64,000 nt of DNA, taken from Leptobacterium flavescens (GTDB lineage: Bacteria > Bacteroidota > Bacteroidia > Flavobacteriales > Flavobacteriaceae). Position numbers and translations under genes: made by a program. The notes under the pieces were generated by a model. It did not search any database. It saw only the letters and a list, made by a program, of their open reading frames with translations, and was not told the DNA's origin. Below, piece by piece: positions 1-9,713 of this stretch. The stretch spans positions 620,001 through 684,000 of the forward strand of contig NZ_JAABOO010000002.1 in assembly GCF_010671605.1 (NCBI RefSeq), read 5' to 3'. Positions within the stretch are counted from its first letter, which is position 1. Every line of letters starts with the position of its first letter.

Positions 1-474
1 TGTAGGCGGGATCACCTCTCTTATGTCGTTTTGCTTACTGGCAATGTCGATAGACTTATTGTAATATTCATTACTCTTGTCAAAATCGTCGTATGCCATA
101 TATTCTATATTCCCCAGGTTGTTATAGATCCGCCCTGTAAGGGTATCGTTCTTTATCTTTAACGCATGGGAAAGAGCACTGTTATAACTGTCCTGTGCCT
201 TCTGAAAATCTAAGATGGTCTCGTAATTAATACCTATTAAGTTATAGGCGATACTTTGGTAGTAGCTGTTTTCCAGGCGTTTAGCCAAACGGATGACATC
301 GAATGCTTTTTCCGTAGAGTTCACCAGCTGATATCTGGCCTGATACTCTTCTGCTAGAGAAAAAGCACTGTGTATGCTGTCCATAACGCGACTGTTATCT
401 TCCTGTGCCCTTACAGAAAAACAGCATAAAAATACAAGTATTGAAATGAGGATTCTTTTCAATTTTTTGAACAA
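1..474 (-). CDS. TPR-type protein, 5' part only (runs off left edge)
   Basis: Only the N-terminal part, about 155 residues, lies in the window. Two TTG codons, at 474 and 462, could start it; I prefer 474 because it gives a complete signal peptide (FKKLKRILISILVFLCCF, then a cut before AQED). After the signal the protein is helical, with A/Y/N-rich repeats such as YQSIAYNLIGINYE and TGRIYNNLGNIEY that look like tetratricopeptide repeats. Flavobacterial proteins of this type are often sensor kinases or LuxR-type regulators with periplasmic TPRs, but the output domain is outside the window, so the function is open. No ATG is available in this frame. Confidence 0.7.
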   Translation of the reverse strand, partial: MFKKLKRILISILVFLCCFSVRAQEDNSRVMDSIHSAFSLAEEYQARYQLVNSTEKAFDVIRLAKRLENSYYQSIAYNLIGINYETILDFQKAQDSYNSALSHALKIKNDTLTGRIYNNLGNIEYMAYDDFDKSNEYYNKSIDIASKQNDIREVIPPT

Positions 475-763
475 TAACCGAACAATTTTAAGGATTTAAA
501 TGCAGCCAAAAAATTTTTCGACCAATTAGACGATAAAATGATTAATTTCTTGGAAGTAATGTTAAAAATCGTCTATATGAGTTGGATTTTTTTCCTGAAA
601 AGAAGCAAATTTTATAGAACGGGAAAAAGTCAAAAAAATTATTCGGGAGTGAAAAATTTCTTTTTTTGCATTTATAAAGAAAACATCCGTCTGTAAATCT
701 GTTTTAAAAACGCCCTGATTACCATATAAAAGAAGAAGCAACTATCTTTATAAAAAAAGAATC

Positions 764-1501
764 ATGAAAAAACTAATTATCCTTCCCGTATTATTAATGG
801 TCACTACGGTATTTTCACAACGTATCAGTCCGGATAAAATAGATGATATCAGTATTCACCCTATTACTCACGGTACTTTGGCCCTTGAATGGAACAATAA
901 AGTAATATATGTGGATCCCTTTGGCGGAGGCGCCAAGTTTGAAGGCCTGAAGGCCCCCGATATTATTTTGATCACTGATATACACGGAGATCACCTCAAT
1001 CCCGCTACTTTAAAAGCCATAGAAACGTCCAAAGCTACATTTGTAGTTCCTCAGGCTGTTGCAGACAGACTACCGGGAGAATTCAAAAAAACACTGGTGG
1101 TCATTAATAATGGTGAGAAAAAAGACATTCAGAATATTAATATCGAAGCCATTCCTATGTATAACCTTCCGGAAGATGAAACTTCACGCCATACCAAAGG
1201 CAGAGGTAACGGATATGTGGTAAAACTGGGTAAAAACAGGATCTATCTGAGCGGGGATACCGAGGATATCCCGGAAATGAGGGCGCTGAAGAATATTGAT
1301 ATTGCTTTTGTATGTATGAACCTTCCGTTTACCATGAACGTGGAGCAGGCAGCAGATGCAGTTCTCGATTTTAAACCTAAGATCGTATATCCTTATCATT
1401 ACAGGGGAAGGCCCAACATAAGCGATACCCAGGCTTTTAAAAAGCTTGTAAATGATAAAAACAAGAAAATAGAGGTTCGTTTAAGGAACTGGTATCAATA
1501 A
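764..1501 (+). CDS. Secreted metallo-beta-lactamase-fold hydrolase
   Basis: The 245-residue protein starts with a signal peptide (residues 1-19, ending VTTVFSQ), so it is exported. It has the zinc-site motif TDIHGDH at residues 71-77, a second metal motif GDTED near 164-168, and a late histidine in PYHYRG near 210. The N-terminal HGTLALEW strand and the PYHYRG ending are typical of the UPF0173/UlaG-like branch of the metallo-beta-lactamase fold rather than true beta-lactamases. The substrate is unknown. It stands alone on the plus strand and converges with the next gene, with only 2 bp between stop codons. Confidence 0.85.
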   Translation: MKKLIILPVLLMVTTVFSQRISPDKIDDISIHPITHGTLALEWNNKVIYVDPFGGGAKFEGLKAPDIILITDIHGDHLNPATLKAIETSKATFVVPQAVADRLPGEFKKTLVVINNGEKKDIQNINIEAIPMYNLPEDETSRHTKGRGNGYVVKLGKNRIYLSGDTEDIPEMRALKNIDIAFVCMNLPFTMNVEQAADAVLDFKPKIVYPYHYRGRPNISDTQAFKKLVNDKNKKIEVRLRNWYQ

Positions 1502-1503
1502 TA

Positions 1504-3201
1504 TTATTGTTTTCCCGCAGGCAGGCTGTCTGATAGCTTCAGACTGTCTGTCTCTGCTTTAATTTCCGCCCGTTTGTCCATAACAACAGAATCCAGCTCC
1601 TTTAGCGGTAATTCCGGAACAGAATCCTTTAACCGGTTTTCCTCCTGAAAATAATGTCCGATCTTCTCAGAAGACCTCCATACTTCATTTAATTGTGTAT
1701 AAATACTTTTATCCCAGTCTGAAGGGTGTTTTGCATCTATCCAGATCACATCTCTGTATTCTACATCTACCAAAGCCAGATCCGGAGTGGCCGATCCGTC
1801 AAATTTCTTGCTCTCGTCCCGTTTGGCAGCTATAGTGGTCAGGACGAACATTCTTTTCCTTCCGGCTATTTCCTTTATATACGGTCTGAATTCTACCGGG
1901 GCATTTACAGACCAGTCGTATTCTTTTTTAGATTCCATTACCTTTAAAGGCATTGCAGATACTCCTGCCTTACCTTCTTTCTTTTTGGCGTGGTTGTAAT
2001 ACCAGAGCCTGTCGGTACCATCGGCGGGAACAAAAACACTAAAGGCAAGACTGGTTCGCTCCTCTCCCACCGGTTCCAGGCCAAACCAGTGATACAGCCC
2101 TTCGTAGGCCTCCTTGTCTACTCCGTCAAAATTAAAATCGGTAACAAAGGGTTGCTCATTCTGATCTTCTTTAAGATCGGGGATCTTTACCGCGGTTTCC
2201 ATATTCCACGGAAGGGGGTCTGTAAACCCACCCAGGAACATAAGCGATTGTGCCTGCAAGCGGGATACTTTTTCGGATAATGTATTCTGCCCCCGTAAAT
2301 AGGAATAGTTCTTCATTTTTTTCGGGCTGATATAGGTTCCCTTTCCCAAAAAGATACGTTCCAGATAATCTCCAAAATTATGCTCTCCGGACTCTATGAC
2401 CATCACCCCTCCAAATACGGGATACGGAAAAAAGAAACCTTTCCACCTGATAAGACTGACCACCTGAACCCATTTCCCTTCATCATTCTTCATATAAAAC
2501 ACCTGATCGGGCTCCATGGTCAATAATTGCCAGGGATTGAACCTTTGTACCACTGCATTATAGGTATTCCTGCTAAAAGCCAGGGATTCCCCGATGGAAA
2601 AGGTTACTCCCACCCTGTTCTCCCCGGAAAACCTGGGAAAAGGTGAAGTGCTGGAAACCGAAAAGATCTCTTCGGTATTGTCATTAACCCGCTGCCAGAA
2701 ATATTCCTTGGCTGGCTGTACGGCCATCGTCCACTGGTTTACATTATCTACCCTTACCAATTGCGGAGGGGAAACCTCCTGGGTCTCCGAAACCGACTCA
2801 TAAGCCATGGTCACAATATTATTATAAGGCTGTATACGTTCATTCCTTGTTAGAGGGAGTTCATTTATTTCTATTAAGTTCAGGTCGTTAAAAATATTGT
2901 ACTTCTGCATATAGCTGTACATCCCCATATTCCATCCCACAAAATAAACCGCAGCCAGGAACAGGCCTGTAAGCCCCAAAATAAGCATCCGCCTGCCTAT
3001 CTTTTCCGAATTCCTGAACCTGGATATCCCAAAATATAAAACAACCCCAGCCAGAAGCCCCATAAAGATGTATTTCCTCAGGAACAGCAATGCCGGCTGA
3101 TAATCATCCCTCATAATGATAAGAAGGAGCAACAGGACAAAGCCCGTTACTATAAGTACAACCTTCTGTTTTCTTCCTTTTTGCCAGATTCGTTTAATCA
3201 T
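1504..3201 (-). CDS. Uncharacterised membrane protein, last gene of the AAA operon
   Basis: 565 residues; I do not recognise the family. The N-terminal 100 residues hold three hydrophobic segments (about 14-33, 39-58, 72-92). The remaining 450 residues are soluble, mixed alpha/beta with many aromatic residues, and the tail is charged (LKELDSVVMDKRAEI). This gives a membrane-anchored protein with a large domain, probably extracytoplasmic. It is the last of six genes on the minus strand, 21 bp behind the previous one, so it most likely belongs to the same complex or pathway as the AAA+ ATPase. Confidence 0.75.
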   Translation of the reverse strand: MIKRIWQKGRKQKVVLIVTGFVLLLLLIIMRDDYQPALLFLRKYIFMGLLAGVVLYFGISRFRNSEKIGRRMLILGLTGLFLAAVYFVGWNMGMYSYMQKYNIFNDLNLIEINELPLTRNERIQPYNNIVTMAYESVSETQEVSPPQLVRVDNVNQWTMAVQPAKEYFWQRVNDNTEEIFSVSSTSPFPRFSGENRVGVTFSIGESLAFSRNTYNAVVQRFNPWQLLTMEPDQVFYMKNDEGKWVQVVSLIRWKGFFFPYPVFGGVMVIESGEHNFGDYLERIFLGKGTYISPKKMKNYSYLRGQNTLSEKVSRLQAQSLMFLGGFTDPLPWNMETAVKIPDLKEDQNEQPFVTDFNFDGVDKEAYEGLYHWFGLEPVGEERTSLAFSVFVPADGTDRLWYYNHAKKKEGKAGVSAMPLKVMESKKEYDWSVNAPVEFRPYIKEIAGRKRMFVLTTIAAKRDESKKFDGSATPDLALVDVEYRDVIWIDAKHPSDWDKSIYTQLNEVWRSSEKIGHYFQEENRLKDSVPELPLKELDSVVMDKRAEIKAETDSLKLSDSLPAGKQ

Positions 3202-3222
3202 TTTTGGTATTTTTAAGTTAGG

Positions 3223-3735
3223 TTACAGCAATCCCTGATCTTTTAAGCGCTCCCTGGCGCTCTTCTCTTCCTTTTCGGGAGCAGGTTTCTTTTCTACATC
3301 CTCCTCTGGGGTCTCTTCTTTCTTATCTGAGAAAATATCAGATACCATTTCCTTCCCTTTTTCGAACTTTTCATCAAAGGCTCCTTTATTGTCATCTATC
3401 TTCTTATTGGCAAATACAATGGCTGAAGCAATATAGGTCCCTATAAGCATTCCTACCACAGAAGCGGTAAACAGCTGAAAACTAAAAATGTTCAGGGGAG
3501 TAAGTACACTCACTCCTCCATATATTAGCAAAAAGAACAGCAGAATATAAACCAGGCGGGCTATAAAGGATTGCTGATGCAAAAAACCTTTGCGGTCGTC
3601 GGGTTTCATCTGTAGCTTTTTGGCATTTGCCAGCTTATTAAAAAAGCGGTAAAGTGAATTATTTCTGGATTCCCTCCAGTACAGGAGGATCCCAAGTAAT
3701 ATAGCGGCTATAAAAACAATGATCTCCAGTGTCAT
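3223..3735 (-). CDS. Small membrane protein with charged C-terminal tail
   Basis: 170 residues with three hydrophobic segments (about 2-18, 60-78, 84-108). The C-terminal tail is strongly charged, with runs of Lys/Glu such as EEDVEKKPAPEKEEKSA. Its ATG overlaps the stop of the gene upstream by 4 bp (ATGA), which implies translational coupling inside the operon. No catalytic motif is visible. A scaffold or membrane anchor role for the AAA+ system is inference from context only. Confidence 0.75.
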   Translation of the reverse strand: MTLEIIVFIAAILLGILLYWRESRNNSLYRFFNKLANAKKLQMKPDDRKGFLHQQSFIARLVYILLFFLLIYGGVSVLTPLNIFSFQLFTASVVGMLIGTYIASAIVFANKKIDDNKGAFDEKFEKGKEMVSDIFSDKKEETPEEDVEKKPAPEKEEKSARERLKDQGLL

Positions 3736-4982
3736 GATTCTTCATTTTTATGTTGTTCTTTAATATAATCTATAATCCATTCCTGATAGGACGAGTCCCA
3801 CTTTTTATAGGTTTCATAAAAAGATTCCTTGTCGTACCAATACAGGAATAAAGGGTCTTTGGGAGCTATTTTGATCAAAAGCTTCCAGATCAGGTCCTTT
3901 TGCTTTTCAGATAAGGTAGCATGCGGCTCACAGAGGGCATGAAAAAACTGATGGTCTATATGATCATATACATTTAACTGTTTATCGATCAGCACTTTTT
4001 CGTTATACCTTTCTACTCCCATTACGATATTTCTCCTTGAAATATCCATTTTGTTCAGATAACTCTTAAATAATATCTGGTTACTGATGATCTCTTCCGT
4101 ACTGTGTTCTATTTCTTCAAGCTGTTCGATAAGGATGTGTTTTTTGATCCTTTCATAACGCTCGGTCTCAACAACCTTTTTGAGGTTGTAATCTATAAGG
4201 ATGTTCTTTTCCAGCTGCGCGATCAGTTCTCTGTCCTGAATATGATAGATAAGCACATCGTGCAACGTATCCTGAATTGCCTTCTGATGCCATTCCCGCG
4301 ATTCGAAGATCATAATAGGCCTGGCGAACTTCCTGATGATAAAAACCCCGCCAAATGCCCTAGTATAGAAGGAGGAAGTCTTATAATCAATAGGTTTCAG
4401 GCTTAGCTTCCTTTTTCTCAGGTCGCCGTATTTACGGGCGGAAGCCAAAAGCTGAATATGTATTTCCTCATCTATAAAATTATTGCCTTCATTAAAATGA
4501 GTTATAAGATCCTGCTGCTCTTTCTGCACTTTATCCAGTTCGTTCAGGAGCTTAAAGCCTACGGAGATATTCTTATATTTTAAGAGATCGAATGGCTCGT
4601 AAAATGCATCTATATACTGATCGAGGTCCACACAGACCGCTCCGTCCTTGGTAATATCTTTTAAAACCGCGCTATAGGTATCGAATATGATAGCCATGAT
4701 CTCCCTGTCAAAACTGTGAAAAGGAACATAAACCGGCCTTCCTTCCTGCATAGGGCTGATAATAATAGCATGCGGATTTGCCTCTCCGTTATTCAGATAG
4801 TACAGATCGTTCTTTTCCTCTGCAATTTCCGGGCTCCATCCGATCCCGTCCACAGAAAAGCCATCCAGCCCGGTAGGGGTCTGCCCGATCATGGTCAGGC
4901 ATTGATTATACCGCTCTACCAACGATCCGGTAACAGGTACCAAAGCACCTCCAAATAGTTTTTCTGCTTTTAATTTATCCAT
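3732..4982 (-). CDS. Uncharacterised soluble protein of the AAA operon
   Basis: I chose the ATG at 4982 (MDKLKAEKLFGG), which leaves 1 bp to the stop of the ATPase gene; an in-frame extension to 5006 would overlap it. The product has about 416 residues, no signal peptide and no transmembrane segment. It is rich in Ile, Glu and aromatic residues, with a long helical middle section (around residues 230-330). No known catalytic motif is visible. The spacing to both neighbours shows it is an integral member of the six-gene operon. Confidence 0.8.
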   Translation of the reverse strand: MDKLKAEKLFGGALVPVTGSLVERYNQCLTMIGQTPTGLDGFSVDGIGWSPEIAEEKNDLYYLNNGEANPHAIIISPMQEGRPVYVPFHSFDREIMAIIFDTYSAVLKDITKDGAVCVDLDQYIDAFYEPFDLLKYKNISVGFKLLNELDKVQKEQQDLITHFNEGNNFIDEEIHIQLLASARKYGDLRKRKLSLKPIDYKTSSFYTRAFGGVFIIRKFARPIMIFESREWHQKAIQDTLHDVLIYHIQDRELIAQLEKNILIDYNLKKVVETERYERIKKHILIEQLEEIEHSTEEIISNQILFKSYLNKMDISRRNIVMGVERYNEKVLIDKQLNVYDHIDHQFFHALCEPHATLSEKQKDLIWKLLIKIAPKDPLFLYWYDKESFYETYKKWDSSYQEWIIDYIKEQHKNEES

Positions 4983-4983
4983 T

Positions 4984-6954
4984 TTACTTTCCGTTCTGCT
5001 TGTCAAAAGCCTTTCCGGCTTCCAGATTAATATTCATCTGCATTACCTGCTTGTCTACTTTGCGTTTAAAGTCGGTATCGGCAATAATGGCCATATTATC
5101 CAGATACCTTACGACTTCCTGCCTTCTGATATCTGAAAAGTTCAATCCTTTCATATTCGCTCTCATCAATTCCTGCAACATGGCATATTTGGTATCGTAA
5201 TCCTTTTGAAAATAGGCCTCCGGATTATCAAACCATTCTTCCGGCAGGTCAAAATCGGTTAGTCTGAGAGATACGGCACTCTGAATATTTCGCACATCCC
5301 TCGAAGAGAAGAAGGGAAACTGCTTCTGTATCTCCTTATACAGGTCTGCATAAAACTCATGTTCCGAAGTCTTGTGATCCTTTTCAATTCTATCGTATAT
5401 TTCCAGTACCCGCTCTTCGGTCGGTTTTTCTACCTGCTGAAGGATCTCCCCCAGATTGGCAGCAAGGCCCTGATCGCTCAGGTAGGTATATTTCGGATCC
5501 TTCATATTTACAAAATCGGGCATTGTTTTTTCCAGTTTATTCCACCACAGATAATCCTGATCAAGAAAGTCTGCAGTTGTCCTGGCCCCGTCTATTTTAA
5601 ACCTTCCCTGTATTCTCGAAATAACCGCTTTGTCCAGCTGTTCCGGCAGGTTGGTAAACAGCCCAATGGAACTATTCCCGTAATTCACGGCATAAGCTCC
5701 TTCCGTATATCTTAAAAATACACCTATCACTTCCTTAACCCCGGCGGAGACTCCCTGAGCTGTTCTTTCCTGGAGGTTATTCTCGGCATCGTCTATAGGC
5801 GCAAAAATGATCCGGGTTGGATCCTGCATAGGTTTCATCCATTGTACCATTTTTTCGGCCGAGCCGCCCTGAAAAGTCGATATCAGCGTATCGGGCATAG
5901 GGTGAAAAAGGAAAGGGATAGACAGGTGCTCACATCGCTCCTTGAGCATAGTAGCTATGGCAGCGATAAGCATACTCTTCCCGGTTCCGGGGATACCATA
6001 GCCCATAAATACCGGCATAAAACCTCCCAGTTCCTGAAAAGGGTTTTTCTTGGTGCTGAAATCGTAACTTAAAATACGTTCGGTAAGCCTTCGGGCAAAG
6101 TGCTTGGCATCTCTATTCCCGACTATATCTTCAAACTTTACCTGGTTAAACTCCACACTCTTAGCTGCTCCGGCAAATACATTTTCCCAGCCGGAAACGG
6201 CAAATTCCGAATCTTCCAGTTTATAGGTGCGATCTGTTATTACCTCGGTATGATCGAGAGAACTTCTGCGAAGCTGAATTTCATCGATAAGAGCCTCAAA
6301 ATACACCGCAGCAAAATCAATTACATCCTTATCGGAAGTAATGAGGTCCGGATGGTTTAAATACCTGTCAAAATAAAATAAGGCACAGGAAATACCTTTT
6401 AGAGGTGATTGAAGGGAAAGTTCCGGGATCCCGGCAAATTTATTCTTCATCACACTCAGGTCGTCCGAAGCTTTATCTCTGAGTTCGTATAAAATATAGT
6501 AGGCCGTACCGAACAGCATAAATGCCGTGGCCGTATTTAGTTTGGATTCGTATTCCCGTTTCTGTTCCCCGCTAAGGGTAGCTTTAGCCTCATTGAGTAC
6601 GGAAAGCCCGGATGCATCATAATAACTGTCTTTAAGCCAGATACCAATACTTATTCCTTCCTGAACTGAAAAAAGGGTCTGGTTCAGATACAGGGGAATA
6701 GCAATAGAATCGGGAAGCAGCCTCTTTTTCAAGGCCAGGATGGTCTTGGATACCGAGGTAATTTCCCTGGTACCGCTCCCGCTGGTTGCTTTAGATAAAT
6801 AAAGGAGGATATTATCTTCCTTTTTGTTAGAATTATCCCTGTTTTTGGCTTTATACCCCTGCTCCCACTGTATTCCTTTTAAATAGGAGGATGCCTCGTC
6901 CCTTACGATAGCGAGTTCCGATTTCTTAATGGGAAAAGTTGTATTGTGTTCCAT
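4984..6954 (-). CDS. AAA+ ATPase of an uncharacterised six-gene operon
   Basis: 656 residues. The first 260 have no motif I recognise. An AAA+ core follows: Walker A GIPGTGKS (about 320-327), a pore-loop-like segment FQGGSAEKM (361-369), a Walker B-like IIFAPIDDA (382-390), sensor region SIGLFTNLPEQL and an arginine-bearing SRIQGRF (446-452). These are features of the classical AAA family that includes Vps4-like and FtsH-like remodelling ATPases. No protease motif is present. The C-terminal 200 residues are helical. The neighbours are a coiled-coil protein and two membrane proteins, which suggests ATP-driven remodelling of a membrane-linked assembly; the target is unknown. Confidence 0.85.
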   Translation of the reverse strand: MEHNTTFPIKKSELAIVRDEASSYLKGIQWEQGYKAKNRDNSNKKEDNILLYLSKATSGSGTREITSVSKTILALKKRLLPDSIAIPLYLNQTLFSVQEGISIGIWLKDSYYDASGLSVLNEAKATLSGEQKREYESKLNTATAFMLFGTAYYILYELRDKASDDLSVMKNKFAGIPELSLQSPLKGISCALFYFDRYLNHPDLITSDKDVIDFAAVYFEALIDEIQLRRSSLDHTEVITDRTYKLEDSEFAVSGWENVFAGAAKSVEFNQVKFEDIVGNRDAKHFARRLTERILSYDFSTKKNPFQELGGFMPVFMGYGIPGTGKSMLIAAIATMLKERCEHLSIPFLFHPMPDTLISTFQGGSAEKMVQWMKPMQDPTRIIFAPIDDAENNLQERTAQGVSAGVKEVIGVFLRYTEGAYAVNYGNSSIGLFTNLPEQLDKAVISRIQGRFKIDGARTTADFLDQDYLWWNKLEKTMPDFVNMKDPKYTYLSDQGLAANLGEILQQVEKPTEERVLEIYDRIEKDHKTSEHEFYADLYKEIQKQFPFFSSRDVRNIQSAVSLRLTDFDLPEEWFDNPEAYFQKDYDTKYAMLQELMRANMKGLNFSDIRRQEVVRYLDNMAIIADTDFKRKVDKQVMQMNINLEAGKAFDKQNGK

Positions 6955-6975
6955 GAAGATGTGATTAGTTGTTCT

Positions 6976-8025
6976 TTAAATTCTTAATTCTTTAGCTTCA
7001 AAAGGTTCTGCCGATAACGAATCTATCAACTTAGGCAGTTTAGCATATAAAAGCTGAATGATCCTGTGTGGCGCAAAAAGATACTTTTCTGCACGCTCTA
7101 CCTTCCATATCTGAAGCTTCTGGCTGGATAACAGGCCTCCTTCCTTAAAAACCCCGGTACTGACCGCCTGATCTATTTTCAGGGAAAGCGCAAAAGAAGA
7201 CAGTTCGATATCTTTTTTAGCAATACTGCTCAGCAGCACATGGGTTATATTATTCTCGTCCTTTGCAAAAACCGTGTGTAAAGGCCCCAGGTCTATCCTT
7301 CTGATCTTCTTCGGCCGGACCTTATCCAGTTTTTTATCTATTCCGTAGGCCATAGCATCCAGGTCCATATTCCTGTCAGCTACCTGCTGCAGGGTCTCGT
7401 AGATCTCCGGAGTGTATTCATCTATTCGTTTTCCGTCATAATCAAAGTACATAAAGCATACGAAAGGACGGTTGCTGCCTATATCGTAAAAACTCCAGCT
7501 CACCAGATAGGAAGCATCGTATTCTTCGGTCTCTATTATTTTACCCTGTACAAAGCGCTTAAAAATGTAGTTCTTATCGATTGTGGTATAGTAAATAATA
7601 GAAGATGCCTGGTGCAGTTTTTCTTTGGAAACATGCTTTTTGTCTTTCATCAGGCTATCGAGAAATTCTGCTTTCAACTCTTCTACTGCCGGGAGTTTAC
7701 CGATATGCTCATGCCTTAAGAGTAAGTCATTATACAGGTATCTGAGTTCCAGGTAATTCGGAAAACCCGAATCCGTAAGATCCACTCTCAGGTTCTCTTC
7801 TTCATCATACATATATTTAACCCGCATTGCTTCTATGGAATAGCTCAGAAGCTCGCAATACTGCTTAAAGAATACGGTTTCCTGATTGGAGCAGATATAG
7901 TATTTTCTCAGTGCCGAAAGCAATTCGTTCAGCACATGATCTACCATTTTAAAGTAAAAAGAGTATTGCTCCTTAGAATCTAAAACCGCAGAGTCCAAAG
8001 GGGTGACTATCTGATTAACAGGCAT
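6976..8025 (-). CDS. Uncharacterised protein of the AAA operon
   Basis: 349 residues, unrecognised. The first 160 residues are helical (for example VDHVLNELLSALRKYY). The second half is mixed, with strand-like stretches such as YLVSWSFYDIG and PFVCFMYFDYDG. There is no signal peptide or membrane segment, so it is probably cytoplasmic. It lies 21 bp upstream of the ATPase gene and 68 bp downstream of the coiled-coil gene. A cofactor or adaptor of the ATPase is a reasonable guess but nothing in the sequence proves it. Confidence 0.75.
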   Translation of the reverse strand: MPVNQIVTPLDSAVLDSKEQYSFYFKMVDHVLNELLSALRKYYICSNQETVFFKQYCELLSYSIEAMRVKYMYDEEENLRVDLTDSGFPNYLELRYLYNDLLLRHEHIGKLPAVEELKAEFLDSLMKDKKHVSKEKLHQASSIIYYTTIDKNYIFKRFVQGKIIETEEYDASYLVSWSFYDIGSNRPFVCFMYFDYDGKRIDEYTPEIYETLQQVADRNMDLDAMAYGIDKKLDKVRPKKIRRIDLGPLHTVFAKDENNITHVLLSSIAKKDIELSSFALSLKIDQAVSTGVFKEGGLLSSQKLQIWKVERAEKYLFAPHRIIQLLYAKLPKLIDSLSAEPFEAKELRI

Positions 8026-8093
8026 TTGATCGGTTTAAACTTAAAACATAAAACAAGCTCCCTGCCTACTGCAGGGAGGCTAAAGTATATTTC

Positions 8094-9437
8094 TTACGAC
8101 AGGAGATCGTCGCCGGAATTGTCTGAAGGCTGATCTCCGGATGTATCTCCTCCCTCATCTGAAGGTGGGTTATTATCCGAATTGTAATACTCTTCGAACA
8201 GCTCTTTCATATCTATTCCGTATCTGTTGGCAAAATCCTTGCGGATCTCAGAATCTTTTGCCCTTATCTCCTGAAGTGATTCGGCATAGCTGCTGTAAAT
8301 TCCTTTCATTACTTTCTCGTGTACCGGAATATTCTCCATCATACTCTGACGGGCTTTGGAACTGGCGGTATGCATAGAAGCAAGGGTTTGCCCGATATGC
8401 TCGTCCGTGCGTACTCCGAGGTGTTCAAGAATGGCTGCAAACTCCTGATCGGTCCTGGCCTTAAGTGCTACTACATATCCGTCGTAGTACTTGATCCGTT
8501 CTTCGGTATCCGATTTCAGTTTGGCCCTGTGTGTCTGTAAATTACTTCTCAATGAAGTAAGTACCTTGATCGTAAGGTTGTGTTTATGAACAAAACTGTC
8601 CTTACTGGCGGCCAAAGTAATATATGCGTTCTTTAAACCTTCCAGTTCTTCAACCTTCTGTTCTATTGTGGTTACTTTACTGATGGCATTGGAATACTCT
8701 GCAGATTGCTTATCCACGACCTCATCCAGCTCCTGGCGGGCCTGCTTTAACAAAGCGTATTGTTCTTCAAGTTTTTCCTCGGTCTCTTTCTTTTTTTCAA
8801 GGGCTCTGGTATGGTTCTTACTGGCTTCTACAATGGCTACCTGTAATTTATCCTCCACTTCCTTGATCTCTACCTCACGGTTCTTTAAACGATTGACCGC
8901 TGCCTGGCTTTTATAGGAAAGTTCGCTTAACAGGGTTTGAATATCGGCCTTTTCAATTCTTTCCTGAAACATCTGCTTGGCCTTGGAATCTGCATAGGAC
9001 CTTTCTTTTTCGGCAGCTTTTAATTCGGCTTCCTTTTTCTTTATCCTGCTTTTGCGGCCAAAGAGGTTATTCCACCAATTATCTTTTACTGCCCTGGCAG
9101 ATTCCAATTCTGCTTTTGCTCTTTCCAGTCTTTTCTGGGCATCATCGATTACTCTTTGTTCTTCCGCATTAAGGGTAGAGAATTTTTCAAAGATGATCCC
9201 TACCTCATCCTGGTAATCCGTAAGGTCTTTAATGGCATCAAGAAGAGATCTTCTGTCTGTTTCTGCCATTTTTACAACATCGTCTAATGTTGCATTCAAT
9301 ATTTTCTGACGTACCTCAGGATTCTGCTCCTGAGATAACTTGGATTTCATCTGGTCAATGGTCTTGCCCCAATTAACATCAACTTTTTCCTGTTCGGAGG
9401 AAGAATCGGTTTCTAATAAATCAAAATCATCAGACAT
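8094..9437 (-). CDS. Long coiled-coil protein, first gene of the AAA operon
   Basis: 447 residues, mostly predicted long helices rich in Glu, Lys, Ala and Leu. Coiled-coil stretches lie at about 95-165 and 180-270, with a second helical bundle to about residue 420. The tail is acidic and Ser/Gly/Asp-rich. A short NLFGRKSRIKK element near residue 126 interrupts the helices. The overall shape resembles TelA-type and ESCRT-III/PspA-like helical proteins, but I cannot show homology by eye. Similar flavobacterial proteins are, I believe, automatically named microtubule-binding, which is not informative. It is the first gene of the operon and is preceded by an AT-rich gap likely to hold the promoter. 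Confidence 0.8.
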   Translation of the reverse strand: MSDDFDLLETDSSSEQEKVDVNWGKTIDQMKSKLSQEQNPEVRQKILNATLDDVVKMAETDRRSLLDAIKDLTDYQDEVGIIFEKFSTLNAEEQRVIDDAQKRLERAKAELESARAVKDNWWNNLFGRKSRIKKKEAELKAAEKERSYADSKAKQMFQERIEKADIQTLLSELSYKSQAAVNRLKNREVEIKEVEDKLQVAIVEASKNHTRALEKKKETEEKLEEQYALLKQARQELDEVVDKQSAEYSNAISKVTTIEQKVEELEGLKNAYITLAASKDSFVHKHNLTIKVLTSLRSNLQTHRAKLKSDTEERIKYYDGYVVALKARTDQEFAAILEHLGVRTDEHIGQTLASMHTASSKARQSMMENIPVHEKVMKGIYSSYAESLQEIRAKDSEIRKDFANRYGIDMKELFEEYYNSDNNPPSDEGGDTSGDQPSDNSGDDLLS

Positions 9438-9654
9438 AGTTAGTTAGTATTTAAAGTGGTTGTACAAAATCTGTTTTTTATTTCCTTAATCAGGGTAAAA
9501 AATTACGAATTAATAATTTTAATATTGAAAAAAATGTAAAATAAATACTACTTTTTTTTCATGATGGTTCTTTTCGAAAAGTGATCGTGTATTATATAGG
9601 TATGGGAAATATTTCTTTTGTTACAGTTATAGCTTAAAGCTGAGCTTAGATGCA

Positions 9655-9690
9655 ACAAAAAACCCGCTAATTACTTGAATTAACGGGTTA
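9655..9690 (-). terminator. Intrinsic terminator of ettA
   Basis: Inverted repeat AACCCGCTAATTA / TAATTAACGGGTT-like arms (9661-9689) with a T-run on the minus-strand side. It lies 24 bp after the ettA stop codon and separates ettA from the six-gene operon. Confidence 0.85.
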
Positions 9691-9713
9691 TATAATTTAA
9701 AAACAGGAGATTA

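Noticed and set aside
8094-9437. Naming the coiled-coil protein TelA or ESCRT-III
   Set aside because: Only the general helical build and context agree; no diagnostic motif was visible.
9570-9581. CTTTTCGAAAAG palindrome before the AAA operon as an operator
   Set aside because: A short AT-rich palindrome in a promoter gap; a single occurrence with no second copy or adjacent regulator to support it.
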